DNA of 64,000 nucleotides from Hypomesus transpacificus. Lineage: Eukaryota > Chordata > Actinopteri > Osmeriformes > Osmeridae. Made by a program: the position numbers and the translations under genes. Below are positions 31,999-46,796 of the stretch, in pieces (within the stretch, counting starts at the first letter, position 1; every line of letters begins with the position of its first letter). The DNA is taken from contig NC_061071.1 in NCBI RefSeq assembly GCF_021917145.1, forward strand, positions 2,901,110-2,965,109. Reading direction: 5' to 3'. Under the pieces are notes generated by a model. The model was given only the letters and a program-made list of their open reading frames with translations. It ran no database searches and had not been told where the DNA came from.

Positions 31999-33229
31999 GT
32001 AAGCGTTCGGAGCAGAACAGCTAATATTCTTCCTATAGGCCATAGGATTGTAATGAAAACCCTGTAAACCTGGTTTATAACAGCTCAGAGGACAGCAAGT
32101 TAAGCCAGGATAAAATAAATACTTATATACATAGGCCTTACAACACCATGTCTGATTTATCTGTTTTTATTAATATATGAATGGTGATATTGTGAAACAC
32201 CTGAAAAGAAAGGGATGATGCTCTCACCAGTTGTTTTGTTGTCATATAGCCAAGTGTAAAACAAAACAAAGTGGGCCCTTTAGTATTAGAAGGTGAACAC
32301 TGTCTTCAAACCACACAAATCCACTATGCTGGACTAGGTGTTTTTGAACATACCCCAGCCTCTGTATATCCTGACCCTGGTAGTCAGCACCATCCTAAAC
32401 AAGCCTACTATATCACCTCACCCTTTACCCCTACCATCGCCAACTGTACCACCACTGATTTCATAGCATTCCACTTTGCCTCCTCCCTAAAAGGAAGTGG
32501 AGCAGCCATTTGCCATCACATAATCTTTACCATCTCTCTTATATTAACTGCAGGGTTGAGAATGAATGAAGAGGATGATTGTCTCCACTAAGCTGCCCTT
32601 TTCATTCTTAGCGACTGGGCTCAGTTAGTCCAATCCGTACTCAAGACTTTTCCCACTCGTGAATGAAAGCTGTTAAGAGGTTGTGTGATGCTGGGCAGTG
32701 TGCAGCCTTATCTGCCAAACCCTGCTGTAGATGGTGGAAAAGTGGTGGGCTAACCTAAGTGACAAACTCTAAAATGCTGTGAATCACTGTTGCTGATCAA
32801 GTCCCCTCCTCCACGGCTGGAGGTTGTGAGCTAGTCAGCGTCGAAACCATGAATGAAATCACCTTGATACCTACCCTTATCTGACGTGGAACAAATGATG
32901 AATGAACATAACAAGGAAGGGCTGTCTGATGATTAACAGTCTTTGATTGTTAATTTTATTTGAACCATTTGGTGGCATGTGCCAATGATAGGGAGTCTGG
33001 TATGAGTGTGTGTGTATGTGTTTGTAGTGGTACAGAAAAGTGATGAGTGATGTTTATGTCGCTCAATGTTCTTCCAGTGTTCGAGTGGAAATATACTGTA
33101 TCAGCAACCTAGGTTAGACAAAAGAAATTGCTAGATTGTCCTACTAGAACACTGGGTTTCATTTTGAGATGAATGTAAGTACATCATTATATTTCCCTTG
33201 TCTACGGTGATTGCTGTGTCATCTAAGGA

Positions 33230-33293
33230 AAACTGTTTTATTGTCTCATCATTATATGAAGGTAAACTGCTTTATTGTATCATCATTATATGA
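33230..33293. repeat. 34-base tandem duplication in ptpn4 intron 1
   Basis: Two imperfect copies of a 30-base segment (33230-33259 and 33264-33293) differing at two positions, spaced with a 34-base period. It sits between the non-coding exon and the first coding exon of ptpn4. Confidence 0.75.
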
Positions 33294-34397
33294 GTACAGT
33301 AGGCACATTCAGACAATGCAGGTGTGGTTATATGTTATAACAGCAGCATCAGTTTAAGCTCGGTTTTAACTATTATAGATGATTGAAGAACATGATCTGA
33401 CCCAGACCATTTAGAACTATAGGATTAGGCTTGTTCCTCACCGTGTTGACCACCAATGACAGTGAGGATAATAAAACTGTATCGTTGCCCAAAAGCAAAA
33501 CAAAAAGCTGTTTGTTGATCCGTTCTGCTTGTTTGAGCAATTGATGTTACTTGACTGATCTGTTTTACGTAAGCCCCCTCCCTTGGGGCTAGGCCTCTGG
33601 TCAATCAGAAGTGCTTCCCTACAGACGGATGTTTTTCAGGAGCATTGGTTGAGTGAATGGTGATTCTACAGAAGGCCAGTTGTAGAGTTATAGACATGCA
33701 ATGTGGGCTGTTTGATCCAAAGGGTTGAACCCTGTCCTTTTACCATACTACTTTGCTGGATTGTGTTTTTGCATATCCTCCAATCTTTGAATAAGATGGT
33801 CCACTTTTTATCATGATCAGTTCAAATTGACCTCAGCTCTCAGGGGCAAGTGAAAGAGCTGTTATGCTGCTAATCAGTCCCACATGACTAGAAGTCATCC
33901 AGCCTAGTATTGATTAAAGTAGCAGTGCTTAACATGTACAGTAGGAGATGATGAATAGCTTGTGTCTTTGTAGCCTGTGAGCAACATAGACCCATGACAG
34001 TATGTAAAGCATGTGGGAGTTCCAGAGAGGTGGCCATTATGACAGCGCTTCAGTGTGGCATTGTGCATTTCTGTGACATTCACAGAAAGCCATTGTCACG
34101 CACAAAAGCTCTGCTGGTGTGGGATGTTTGATTTCCAGACCCTTCTCTCCTATGGATGATGTCATGCATTAAAAAGGTCAAAAGTAAAAAACATTCCCTG
34201 ATACTGTGAATCTTGGAGATAAAATTTGGATTTTACTTGACATGTAACTGTGGAGTTGAGTTATTTATCGAATCCAATTTGACATAACTATGCAATTGGC
34301 TAATGTTGCTAATACTCAGTGTGTTGTGTTGGTTAATGTTCTCATGTTCTCTTCCTTGGCTCTCTGTCTCTCGGTTGCAGACATTGTGTGGACAGTA

Positions 34398-37300
34398 ATG
34401 ACCGCACGCTTCCGGTTGCCCGCTGGCAGAAACTACAATGTCCGAGCGTCGGAGCTGGTACAAGACAGGCAGCACACAGACGTGCTCTGCAGTGTACTCC
34501 TGCTGGATAACACAGTTCAAGCCTTCAAAGTTGATGTAAGTATGAAGAAGTCTGCATCTCTTTACGACAGCATTCAATCGATGCTACAATTATAGCATTC
34601 AATCGATTATGCTAATTTCCCAGTAATGCATAGCCTTGTGAGTGGATGTGCTGTAATATGTAAGAGCCTCCTATTTAAGGTTCAATTACATTATAACAGG
34701 ACATAGATGTTGTCAAACATGACAAGAAAACATTGTTATACAGATGTAATTCTACAAAGTGTGTGTTGTTTGTGGAAGTAGCAGCAAACTGCATGACAAC
34801 ATTTGTGGGAATCACACATGCGGTCCTGCAGTCCACAGGAGCAGCTGCTTCCTCCACCCTGGTCAGTGGGATGTGTCGGGGAATTGTACAGTTGAGGCTT
34901 TTAATGGCTGGACCAGGGGCTTGGCTGGGCAGGTGGGGAATATCTGGGGTTGGGATGGGGGAGGGGTCAGCAGGCCCAGGCATTAGTGTGTTCCCCTTTG
35001 TGAACTGTCCTAATTACTCCACATGCTGCAGACACCAAACCCACCCTGCACCTCTAACTGGCCCCAAACCTCTACACTGTGCCCCACTACCCCTTTTCTG
35101 GGCTAAATCTGCTCATCCACTAATCCCTTCGTTTTGGAGATCTGTTACCAAAGAACCTCCATTAAAAGTATTTTCATATGCAAAGGAAGAACAATGACAG
35201 TGAGATTAGGTAAATGATTGTTGGTCAAGGGTAAGGACACAATTACAGATCAAATATGTATATATTGATTGCTTTACATCTATAGGGAGTGTTAAATGGT
35301 ATTGAAACCGTTTTGTATTTGTGGCATATGTGTTCAATACGCTTGGTCGGCTCTGAGTCCAGGTCTATCCCCTGGGAAACAACCATGATAATGCTGCTCC
35401 CTGCATTATGGGCCACACACACATCTTTTCAGGTTGAATGTCTTCTCAATATCCGTCATGATGCTGAAAATTGGGTCAGCTTACACGCATTTCTGACTGT
35501 AGTTCTGCTGGAGGAGGTGCAGTCCTTCAGTCCTCTTAAGATCATGGGTTGGATACTGTAAAACAGCGAGCCAATAACTAATTGCAGTATTGCAAAGCCC
35601 TGCATCATTGGTCTCAGTGGACTGCCCACTCTCTTTATAAAAAGACGAACAAGACAAAGGAAAAGTTGACGAAAGCATTGCTGGAGTTGGTCCTACACAG
35701 ACTGGGTGGTGTTTACTTATTCATACAGACACGACGCCTTCAGTTGTTTTTCATGTTCTCTGCATAATGGATGACCCTGTGCCAGTGACACACAGGCACT
35801 GAGGAGGACCTTTCCAGAGCATGGTGACGTCAGAGCAAGGGGCCTTTAAAATCAAACAAATCAATGTTGTTCACTAACCATCAATTGCGTGCCAACTATC
35901 AAATTGACTAGGGACTGATTCAGTCAAGTCCGTTTCCACTTTGATCTTGACCTGGTTGAGTCAGCTGCATCACTGAGTTGTCATTGGCTGCATGACTAAG
36001 GAGCCTGAGCTGAGAGGTACGGTGGCTCTTTGGGGCCACGAGGCCCCTCTCAGACATAGGTCCAACCATGTTGGCCAATCAAATACAGAATGCAGAGGAG
36101 GATTGGTCCTTTTAGTATGTACAGTAGTACACAGTATAGTCACTGTAGTCTGTAGTCTCTCCAGGCCTTGGCTAGGTGTTCATTCCCCCAGAAGCTTGTG
36201 AATAATACATTGTCTCTGGTCCAGAGACCCAGTGTTGCACATTGCCCTGACACTTGCAGAAAGCAGCGACTTGCTGCATGCTCTAAAAGGCATCCATTCA
36301 GAAACCCACTTTTGACAGTCCGGAAGTAGGAAGTTGTTGTACAGAGACTTACAGAAGTACTCACAGTTGGACAGTAGTGTGTTGTTTTGTAGAACATTGG
36401 AGCTCTGACCATTCACCTTCATCCTTTAGGTGGTTTTCGTGGTGCACAGTTAGGCGGTCATTCTTAAACATAAGGATAATGTGTCTCCCTTGATCTCTCC
36501 TCCCTTCAGAAGCTCGATCAAGGACAGATCCTGCTGGATGTAGTGTTCAAACACCTGGAGCTGACTGAGAGAGATTACTTTGGCTTGCAGCTGGCTGATG
36601 ATCCGGCTGACAGTCAGGTGAGAGTTCAGCCAGCATCCTGTAGCTTCACAGCTAGCAGGGCTCATGTCCTGTCAACACAAAGAGGTAGATGCGATGACTA
36701 GTTATGATCTGCAAACAAAGAGTTGAAGCAGATTAGTGGATTTATTAGGTTGTTAGATATGTTTATTTTGTCAGGGTTTGCAAGTTTGCAGAGCAATAAT
36801 GTTGTTGTGTTGTGTGTGCTATTAGTGTGTATTATTTGTAGACAAGTTGGGGGATATGGTTTCTTGCTGTTATTTATTTTTCAATATATTGTTATTTCTC
36901 ATATTGTTTTTTGTCATTTTACAGAGGTGGCTTGACCCAGTAAAACCCATCCGGAAGCAACTGAAAAGTATGTTGTTAACCCTCAGTTTCAGAAAACACT
37001 TACTTGTGTTGTTACTTATGTGGTAACGTATTGTTTGGGATATAATTGTTTACTACTCTGTTCTATCAGAGGGATCTCAGAACTGTTTGAACTTCAGAGT
37101 CAAATTCTTTGTAACCGACCCAAACAAACTTCAGGAAGAGTACACAAGGTGAGCGCTCAAAGGTTGATCTAAGCAACATCATTTCAGTTTGTGAGGGTCT
37201 TGTTATTGACCCTACTCTATTTTGGTCTTTCCTCAGGTATCAGTACTTTCTTCAGATTAAGCAGGACATCCTGAGTGGAAGGTGAGTGGAAGGCTTAGAA

Positions 37301-38687
37301 AGAAACGCTTTCACCATAATAGTCCTCAACTTAGTTTGAGCACGAGTATTGACTGTATCTCTCTCTGTCTTGTCTCAGACTGCCCTGTCCCTACAACACT
37401 GCAGCTCTCTTGGCATCCTATGCTGTTCAATGTAAGTCTAATTATTCTAAATGACCAACACTATTAGGCTATTGCACTCAGTGTCAACCAAGTCAAAGGC
37501 ATGATCAGTCTAGCAGGGCTTTCCTGCCCTGGAAAATACCAGGTTTTCCATGAGTGCATGTTAGTGAATCCGTGCCGAAGGATTAATACCTTCTGAAGCA
37601 TCGACTGCCTTAGCCTCATACTGTATTTCCCCCTTTCATTAGTCTGGCACAGGGTCTTTGTTTACAGATTGACCCCAATACGCTTGGAAAGGGGGAGAGA
37701 GAGGGAATACAATAACCATACAAGCAGGGTGGTAGCAAAAGCCCAGCTCATTGGTTGTTTACTTAATAGGAAGGCTGCACCCTCACAACACTGTCAACAT
37801 GCTGTGTAGGAGGTAAATAGGTCACGCAGGAAGTGGTCATGGCACCGCACTGCATGAATAACTGTTGCCGCATAGATCATCTCGCATTTTCCAACCTGTC
37901 ACGATTATGAAGAGAATATGTTGCCCTATAAACACCTCCTACTGTTTTCACATAGGCTCGTTGCTCCTGTTACTAGAGTGGCGTTTAAAATTGCATGGAG
38001 CAAAAAAGAGCAGAATCAAAAAGTGAACTGCCTCATTTAGAAAAAAGGTGCTAAAGCCTTTCCATTCAGAAGCTAATTCCATTCCATTCGCTTCTCTTAT
38101 TGCTGAATCTGTCTCGAATCCTTGGAGTCCATCTTCAACCTCAGAGTTTATTATCTTTCGCTGTGGGAAACATTCTCCACAGTGTTGAATCGATGAGTAG
38201 GACCCATCTTCCTCAGTTCCTTTTTAACAAAAGGCAAATGTTTGGATCATTTAAACTGCAGAAGACCCCCCTCTTTCTTGATGCACAAAGGCGATGTTTA
38301 ACCAGAAAATGAGTGAATGGGTGGTGTGCTTTTCCTCAATTTGCACACTGTGCTCACACACACACACTGTCCGCTTTGTGTTGCAGCGGAGCTGGGAGAC
38401 TACAACCACGCTGAACACTTGCCTGGTTACCTCTCAGAATACTGTTTCATCCCCAATGCGCCACAGGACTTTGAGAAAGAGGTCGCCAAATGTCATCAGC
38501 AACACACGTAAGCAGGCTTTGGGAAAACAGAATTCTCATGGTGAAGGATGTGTGAGTCAAAAGCTATTCCTGTTTATTTTTCTTAACCTTGAAATGCTCG
38601 GTGTATATTTGAGACGGAACAAAAATCGAACAAATCAATGATTCAGTTCATTCATCTCTAAGTAGCAAAGCACGCAAAAGTGCCCGC

Positions 38688-38722
<35 letters not shown>

Positions 38723-38864
38723 GTCTCTCTCTGCCACTCAGTCAGTCGAGGGCAGCTGAGGCTCTGGCTGAAGCTGCTCCAACTGGCCCATGTCAGAACA
38801 AGGCAGCTCATTGTTAGGCTCTCTCTGGCCTCTCTCTGCTCAATGGGCTGGATGGATGGAGCCA

Positions 38865-38945
<81 letters not shown>

Positions 38946-41900
38946 ACACACACACACTCTGTCAATATGTCTTACTCTATATATATGCCCCTCTCTCTCT
39001 CTCTCTCTCTCTCTTTCCTTATCCTTTCAGAGGACTGTCTCCTGCCCAGTCGGAGTTCAGCTATCTAAACACAGCACATACACTGGAGTTCTATGGAGTA
39101 GAACTGCACTATGCCAGAGTAAGTATCAAAGCTTCCACTTTACTTCTAGTGGGACACTGTGGACCAAAGCCTGGTCGAGAAATCAACATGAAGTTCTCAC
39201 ACTGAACAGAATTACTATCATGATTATATCATTACTTATGTTGTTGCATCAAATAAATGTGGCCAATGTTTACCACATCATTTAACCCATGTGGACTTCA
39301 GTTTGGCCACCTGGTACCATTGGTCCAATAGAAATTGTGCGCTGTCCAAATAAACAAGAGATGAAGTCAATATTTGTGTAGATAGCATGTGATGTGTGCA
39401 CTGCAAATAAACAGTGACTGCCAATGAGGTCTACACTTTTAAACATCAAATGTAGAGTTTTCTGGAAGATCAGGAAGTCCTTCGGATTGCTGCCCAAGCA
39501 AAACCATACACTGTATATTTAATTTTGTTCCAAAGGTGTGAGATTAATAAAAACCAACTCAGCTTCCTCAGTGTAGCGTCTCATACCACAAAGGGATATT
39601 CCTTTTCACTGCTAGTCTAACCAGGGCCCATTACCTACAACAGTAGAACCTCCTCCATTCTAGTAGGCTCTGTTGTGGAAACATCCTCAGTGTTTTCTTC
39701 CTCTCCTCTTTCTTCTGTAGGATCCAAGTAACACAGAGATATTCATGGGAGTGATGTCTCTAGGCATTGTCATACATAAGAACAGGCTACGAATCCACAC
39801 TTTTCCATGGTAAGTAACAACACAGTTTCACATACACAGTTGTATCAAACCACTATTTACTTTAGAAACAAACCTTTTGTGGGTAAGATTGTTTAAAAAG
39901 AAAAGAAAATCAGCCTTGTGATGCATGTTGTACTGTATGAGTCCATCTTTAAATGAGTAATAGACTAATTATGGCAGATTGGGACAGTCTAGTTTATATT
40001 TAGGCTGTCTGTGAGTCATGCTTAAAGGAAAGAGTGAAATAGGTCAGGCAAAAAAAGAATTGTCATTTACAACCAAAAGATTTACATGCCTTTGAACATG
40101 CTATTCTTTTTATGTCTTTCAGGGTGAATATAGTGAAAATTTCATTCAAATGTAGACGATTTTTTATTCAACTCCGGAAAGATTTAGTAAGTATCTGGAT
40201 GCAATTGACTTCCATCTTTCTGTGCGTTTGTGATTTTTTGCAATGGTGATGAGGATTAGGATGAAGATGAGGATGGGTGTAATGATGGTGGAGGGAAATC
40301 ACACCCTGCAAAATAAACACCATCGTTTTGGTCAAAAATGTGCTCCTTTTATCAGAAATGGGCTTTATCACCTTAATTTAGTTCACTTCTCTACTCACTC
40401 AGCCAGTCCAAAGGGCATTTAAGGTAAGGGATTATTATGCCTAACACAATAGCGTCCCATAAAGCAGCCTCGCGTGTCAAATGTGAGGTAATCAAGTGCG
40501 ATAATCCAGGACCCACACTGTCCTGCGTATGCAGAGTTTAACATTGACACCCCTCCCTCCCTCCCTCCCTCTCTCTCTCTCCCCCAGCCTGAAAGTCGTG
40601 AGGCTCTGCTGTGCTTCAACATGGCCAGCTACCGGGCTTGTAAGAACCTGTGGAAGGCCTGTGTGGAGCACCACACTTTCTTCCGTCTGGAGAGACCCCT
40701 GCCCCTACAGAAGAACTTCCTCACTCACTACTTCACACTGGGCTCCAAGTTCCGCTACTGGTAAGTGACAGGCGACTTTAAGCACCACAAGCTTTGTTTA
40801 TTGTGGAAATTTGAGGGGTCCAGTTGGAACATGAACATAATCATAAACATAACATAATCATAAACAGACTATATTCATGTATTATTTCCATGTTATAAAA
40901 ATAATTTGAGAAATGTAAACACAAGTTATGTTGAATTGATGGCGTCTGTTTTGTATACCCCAAACATTGCTTCTCAAATAACTGAAATGCATCCGTCTAA
41001 ACCTCACAAGAGAGCCCATGACCCAAACATGAACTCATCTCATCCTCTCAATGTCAGTGCTGAGTGCGTCAGCTACAAACAGCCCTTCACACCCCCTATC
41101 TCTCTAATTGCTGTCAGCATAACACACCGTATGTACTGTGTCTAGAAGCCTATTTGCAATTTGTACAAAGCCCATGGGATGCACTTGACCTGCAGGGCTG
41201 CTGTATCACAGCCAGTGTGTAGGCAGGATTGCGTAATGGTCGAATGGAATATCTTTGGGGGCCATAGAACGTTGCACAATAGCCATAGAGAAAACGTTTC
41301 CTCTCACCAGTATATTATTTCTTAGAAGAGTCTGATGTGGCTGGATCCTTCTCTGGTGCCCGTCTCTGATTGCCACGTCTCCCCCTGTCCTCCTCGCTCC
41401 ACACACAACAGCCCCGAGAGTGGAATATGGAGGTGGTACTGGATGATGTGTTTGTGTTTCCCCAGTGGGAGGACGGAGGTTCAGTCTGTCCAGTACGGGA
41501 AAGAGAAGGCGGTGAAGGACAGAGTGTTTGTCAGGTAAGACCCAGCTCTGAGAACCCCTATCTGCTCTCTTTAACCTCCGTACATGAGAATATCTTACAG
41601 AGAAACCTCAGCTGACCGAGTCGTCGTAACACACTGTAGAACCACTATTCAATTAAGTTACTGAGATAAGAAAAGGAAATTTACTTTCACCATTTCATTC
41701 ATTATCTTCGATGTGGTACTTGACTGGTGGTATGACAACTATGTAAAGCAGCCACAAACAAGCTATTGCACGAGAGGGACCCTCAACCACTTCAGTGAGG
41801 TTTGACCTCGTAGAGACTCCCCCCCCCCCCCCCCCCTCCCTCGCACAGGAAGTTACACTGCCGAAACCACAACCTAGAAAACCGGGTCAGGTGTGGAGTT

Positions 41901-43408
41901 CTAGCACAGACAGCGGAGGTAGCACAGAGAGCAGGGGTCTCCGAGCATAGGCTTTGTCTCCCATTTATCCGATACCCATCTCAGCGTTTAGTCATGTTAA
42001 CACATCCCGTGTCGTCCTCTCGACCCCCCCAGGTCTCCCAGCAAGCCCCTGATACGGAAGCTGATGAGCGGGATGGACTGGGAGTCCGACAGCAGAACCT
42101 CTCTGCAGGAGGACCGCATGGAGACGCAGAGTCTGCCCACGCGCTCCCCGCCTGGCACGCCCAACCAGTGAGTAGAAACACACACACGCCGCACACACAA
42201 ACACGAGCAAATGAAGGAATTTGGATCCGTCTCGATTTTTGGCCTGAAGCACAGGGCTGTGTTTCCTGTCTTCTCCCAGTAGGGAGTCCCGCCCTCGCCC
42301 ATCCTCGGTAGGACACCTGCTGGATCACGTGATCAACACCTCGCCCCGTCAGGTGTTCGCCAATCACAAGTCAGCCTCCTCAACCCAGGCCAATAGCATC
42401 AGTTTGGACTCTACCCTGTAAGCATGCTCTCCTGTATGCACTGTAAACAGTAAACAACAATACTGTACCCACACTCACATGCACATGCATCCCTACAGTA
42501 TATTCACTAGACATTTAGCCATATCTCTCCATTTGACTTGTCTATATTAGCTGGGCCATGGTTCTATGCAGGCACATGCGTTTTCTCAGCACAAATGGAA
42601 TAATGCTAGTAATGAAACTCATTATTACTGCACTGTACACAGAAACTCAAACTAGCATGAGTGAAATGAATGCTCAAACACCTTTCCCCCTTGGGCTGAG
42701 CACATGATGTTAAGTTGTTCTGCCACTGTGCCAGATAACCATGGCAGACATATGTGCTGTGAAGTCACTTTTGATCCTGTAGGACAACAAGAGGTTATGT
42801 GATGCATCTATGTTTCGACAGCACAAAGCCATCCTATTTACCAACCAATAGGAGGTCTCGCTTCCTCTTTCAGAGTCTATTGGGCTGAATATCCTCAGCC
42901 TCTCTTTTCCCACCCCAATCTCTTCTTTATTCTTCTGAACCATTATGTTTTTATTATGTAAATAGCCCGCGGCGTTAGCACCAAGCCGTGCCTGGAGACC
43001 AGAAAATAGACTGCGTTCATGGCTGTCATTTAGGCATCCGTAATGAGATTTGAACTTGGCAGAGCGGAGAAGCCACAGTTTAAGCTTGAGGCACATTGGT
43101 TAATGCTTGTTATGCTAATATTCCATAGTGGGCCATCTACCATTTAAATGTTGTCCTACGCCAGCAATACATTATGGCTTGTTTCTCCCTGTCCTTTGTC
43201 TACCTTTTCTCTGTTCTATGACAACAGATAGATGTACAGCAAATGGCTTTGTTGCTGTTGTGTTAGAGAATCTTGTTGAGTTTTTTCTTGTTATTGTTGG
43301 TACAAACTAAATGTCTTTTTTCCATGGCTCCATCTGGTTCTATCAATCCTGTGACACAATGGGACAGAACAGCTGAGTGTGTTTGTGTGTGCATGGGTGT
43401 GTTGGTGC

Positions 43409-43479
<71 letters not shown>

Positions 43480-43928
43480 CACAGTTTACCCGAGTGTGTG
43501 TGTATGACAGCATTTTCCTAACAGCTGTCCCTGTCTCTGTTGGCCCATGGAGGTTGCGATCTCAAAGGGATGTTGAGCCACAGAAAGGCTGGCAGTCAGG
43601 ACTGGGACAACCCTTGAAAAGGAGCTCAACTCTCTTGGCTGCACTCAATGCTGTCAGCTTTGGTGAAATCTCTGCGTCAGCCAGACCAACCAAACCAGGC
43701 AGCGAGCACCACGCCAACTGTGTATGTGTGTGCGGGGGGGAGGTGTTAGTGGGGGTGTTGTGTTGTTATTCATGGTTTATGAGGTACATCATTGCATCCT
43801 GACAGTACTGTAGGCAGAGGGACTCTCCTCCTGTCCCTGGACTCCCAGATGGATTCCTGGCGTTTTCTAGGTCACATCATTTCTCTCTTTCTTTCACTAT
43901 CTCGTTTCCTTCTTTCTGTCTTTCACTC

Positions 43929-43969
<41 letters not shown>

Positions 43970-43996
43970 GTATCTATTTATCTATCCATCCATCCA

Positions 43997-44073
<77 letters not shown>

Positions 44074-44715
44074 TGTTGTCGCTCCCAATCCTCACTCTGA
44101 CCCTGTAAATCCACCTCCATCCCCCACCCCGTCTTCAATCTCTCCTCTCCTCACTACTCCCCTAGCCGTCCTCCTCTTTTTCCACCTCCTCTTCCTCTCC
44201 ACCTCCTCCTCTGCCCTCCCCCTCCCCCCAGAGAGAGACAGAGACCCACAGCAGGCTCGTAGCAGCCCAGTCTGTTTGTGTTGGGGGTTGGGGGGGCGCT
44301 GTCTCCGGCAGTTGACCTCAAACAGGGCCGGTGCTGCGCCGCGCTTGCAGGCCGACGGGAGGCCAAACAACATGTATGTGCTGTGACTGGGGCGGGGGCA
44401 TGACCCCATCAGGCTGGGCGTAATGTGTGCTGCCAGCACACCGCCTCGCCAAGGTCTCTGCTCCCACTCACCGCCGTTTCGTCAGCCGTCAGACAGAGTT
44501 GTGTGTTTTGGTGCCAAATTCGCCCCGAATGAGTGGTGAAACAGCCGTGTGTGCCTGCACGGTGGGCGAGGCCCGCCCTGACGGGAGGTTCGGACGTGTA
44601 AAAGGAGTCCACCCGTTGAGTGCCTGGTTTCCACGTTGAGATCCATGTTCACAAAGAGCTTCTGCTGACGGTTTGTGAGCTGATGTGTGCCCTGTTTGTT
44701 TGTCTGTTGGTTGTA

Positions 44716-44747
<32 letters not shown>

Positions 44748-45653
44748 GATGCATACATGTGCATGTCTGTGTGTGTGCGTGTGTCCAGGTCACCTGATAC
44801 CACAATAGATGGCCAGCCCCCGGCCCTGCCCCCCAAGCAGAGCAGGAGGACCCTGTGCAGCCAGACCAGCCAGTCAGCCTCCCAGCTGGAGCTGGACAAC
44901 CACATCAACGAGCTGTACAACGTCCCCGGGGCAGCAAACAGGACAGTGGTGAGCCAGATCAGTGCCCCTCCACAGCACACGGACTGATGTTTAGACTCTG
45001 CACGCTTCGTGGTTTTGGATGTTTGTAATTTCACCTCAGGAAATGAACTGGGACTTTGATTTTGATTTGAAGAAAAATATACGATCCCTCTCACTCGAAC
45101 GATTAGCATCCTAAACGGTTGATTCTTCTGTTCCCCCTTCAGTTGAATGGAGAAGTTCCCCATGACAATCTAGTGTTGATTAAGATGTGCCCTGACGAAC
45201 ACGGTCGATTCGGGTTCAATGTGAAGGTATGTGCTTGACAGACCATCATGACATATCGTGAAAGTAGTCCACAGACGTGGGATACCAACCCCCTCCTCCT
45301 CCTAACCCCTCTGTCCCTCCATTCCTCCTCAGGGTGGACTGGACCAGAAGATGCCCGTCATCGTGTCGCGAGTAGCCCCGGGAACAGCGGTACGCCGACA
45401 ACAGCTTTTAATGAGACAAATAATGGCATGCATCCTCCTTCACCTTCGCTCCCGGCTCACGGTGTGTTGTCCCCTTCGCCCCCCCCCTCAGGCGGACCTG
45501 TGCGTGCCCCGTCTCAACGAGGGGGACCAGGTGGTGCTGATCAACGGCCGGGACATCTCCAGCCTGTCCCACGACGAGGTGGTGCTGATCATCAAGGCCA
45601 GCTGCGAGGAGGAGCGCTCCAGGGAGCTGGTACTGCTGGTCCGGCCCAACGGT

Positions 45654-45684
<31 letters not shown>

Positions 45685-46765
45685 AGGGAGAGGGAGAGGG
45701 AGAGGGAGAGGGAGAGGGAGAGGGAGAGGGAGAGGGAGACGGAGACGGAGACGGAGAGCAAGCAGCATGGACTACCCAGTGGCCCGTCAACATCCTGCTC
45801 AGATGCTTCTCCAAGTGTGACTTCCACTTGAGACCTGCTTGTCATTGCTTTAGTGTGCCTTGGCCTATGTTTTCCATTCTTTTTATTTGCATGATTGAAA
45901 GTCTTTCTTCCTCTTCACTCCTCCGCCTCATCCTCCTCACCTGTTCTGTTTAGCAATTTACGACGTGGTGGATGAGAATCTGGATGCAGAGCCACAGTTC
46001 CAGTACCTTGCAGAGAGGGCACCCCAGTACCCTGCCCAGCACCACCACGACGCCTGGAGGGACTCCATGCTGCAGCTGAAGCAAGGCCTGAACACCGGGG
46101 CTGTCCTGTCACAGTTTGATGTTAGTCTGCACAGACAGCACTCTTGGTGTTTATGTTGTTTTTACTCTTATCTCTACATAACCCAGTTTAATCTCAGAGG
46201 AGAAATGTTCAACTCTGTATTAACTCTACCCATGGGCTTTACTTGGGCTCTACCCAAGTTTGTCACGTTCTCATAAATAATTCTAGAGAATGTAATTGTC
46301 CGACAGTTATTAGAAGTTCAGTATTTCACAATCCAATCACAAGTGGCAGACCAGTGTTTCAACTGAGGGGAAAATACCTGCGACAGGAAAATATAGTAAA
46401 GCTTTCAAAGTATATTGCTTCCTGTTATTGTAAAATATGAGCTAAATCGTTTCCTGTTTGTGTCAATGTTGTGTAATCATTGAGAGGGTGGTTTAGGCGA
46501 GGTTTGAGCAACTCTGTAAATCATCACTCAGCTGAACCATACTTATCTCAAATCAAACAACAATAACCATTGTTAATGTTATTTCACAGCAACTGTACCG
46601 GAAAAGACCTGGACTAATGATGTCCCATGCCAAATTATCTCAGAACATTTCCAAAAATCGATATAGAGACATTTCTCCATGTGAGTATCAGAAGCGACCT
46701 GTCCTCCTCTCAGATAACTTCTCTATGTCATGATGCATTGATCCCACTCACTCCCTCCCTCCTTC

Positions 46766-46796
<31 letters not shown>

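Noticed and set aside
34733-35197. 154-codon plus-strand frame in a ptpn4 intron
   Set aside because: No homology recognised, lies between two firmly placed ptpn4 exons, and its composition looks random.
44489-45163. 224-codon minus-strand frame opposite ptpn4
   Set aside because: Antisense of a ptpn4 exon and of a TG repeat (His/Thr run); shadow of the real gene.
45351-45953. 200-codon frame with long Gly-Glu repeat
   Set aside because: Runs through exon, intron and the GGGAGA array in a frame other than the PDZ-coding one; the real protein splices at 45651.
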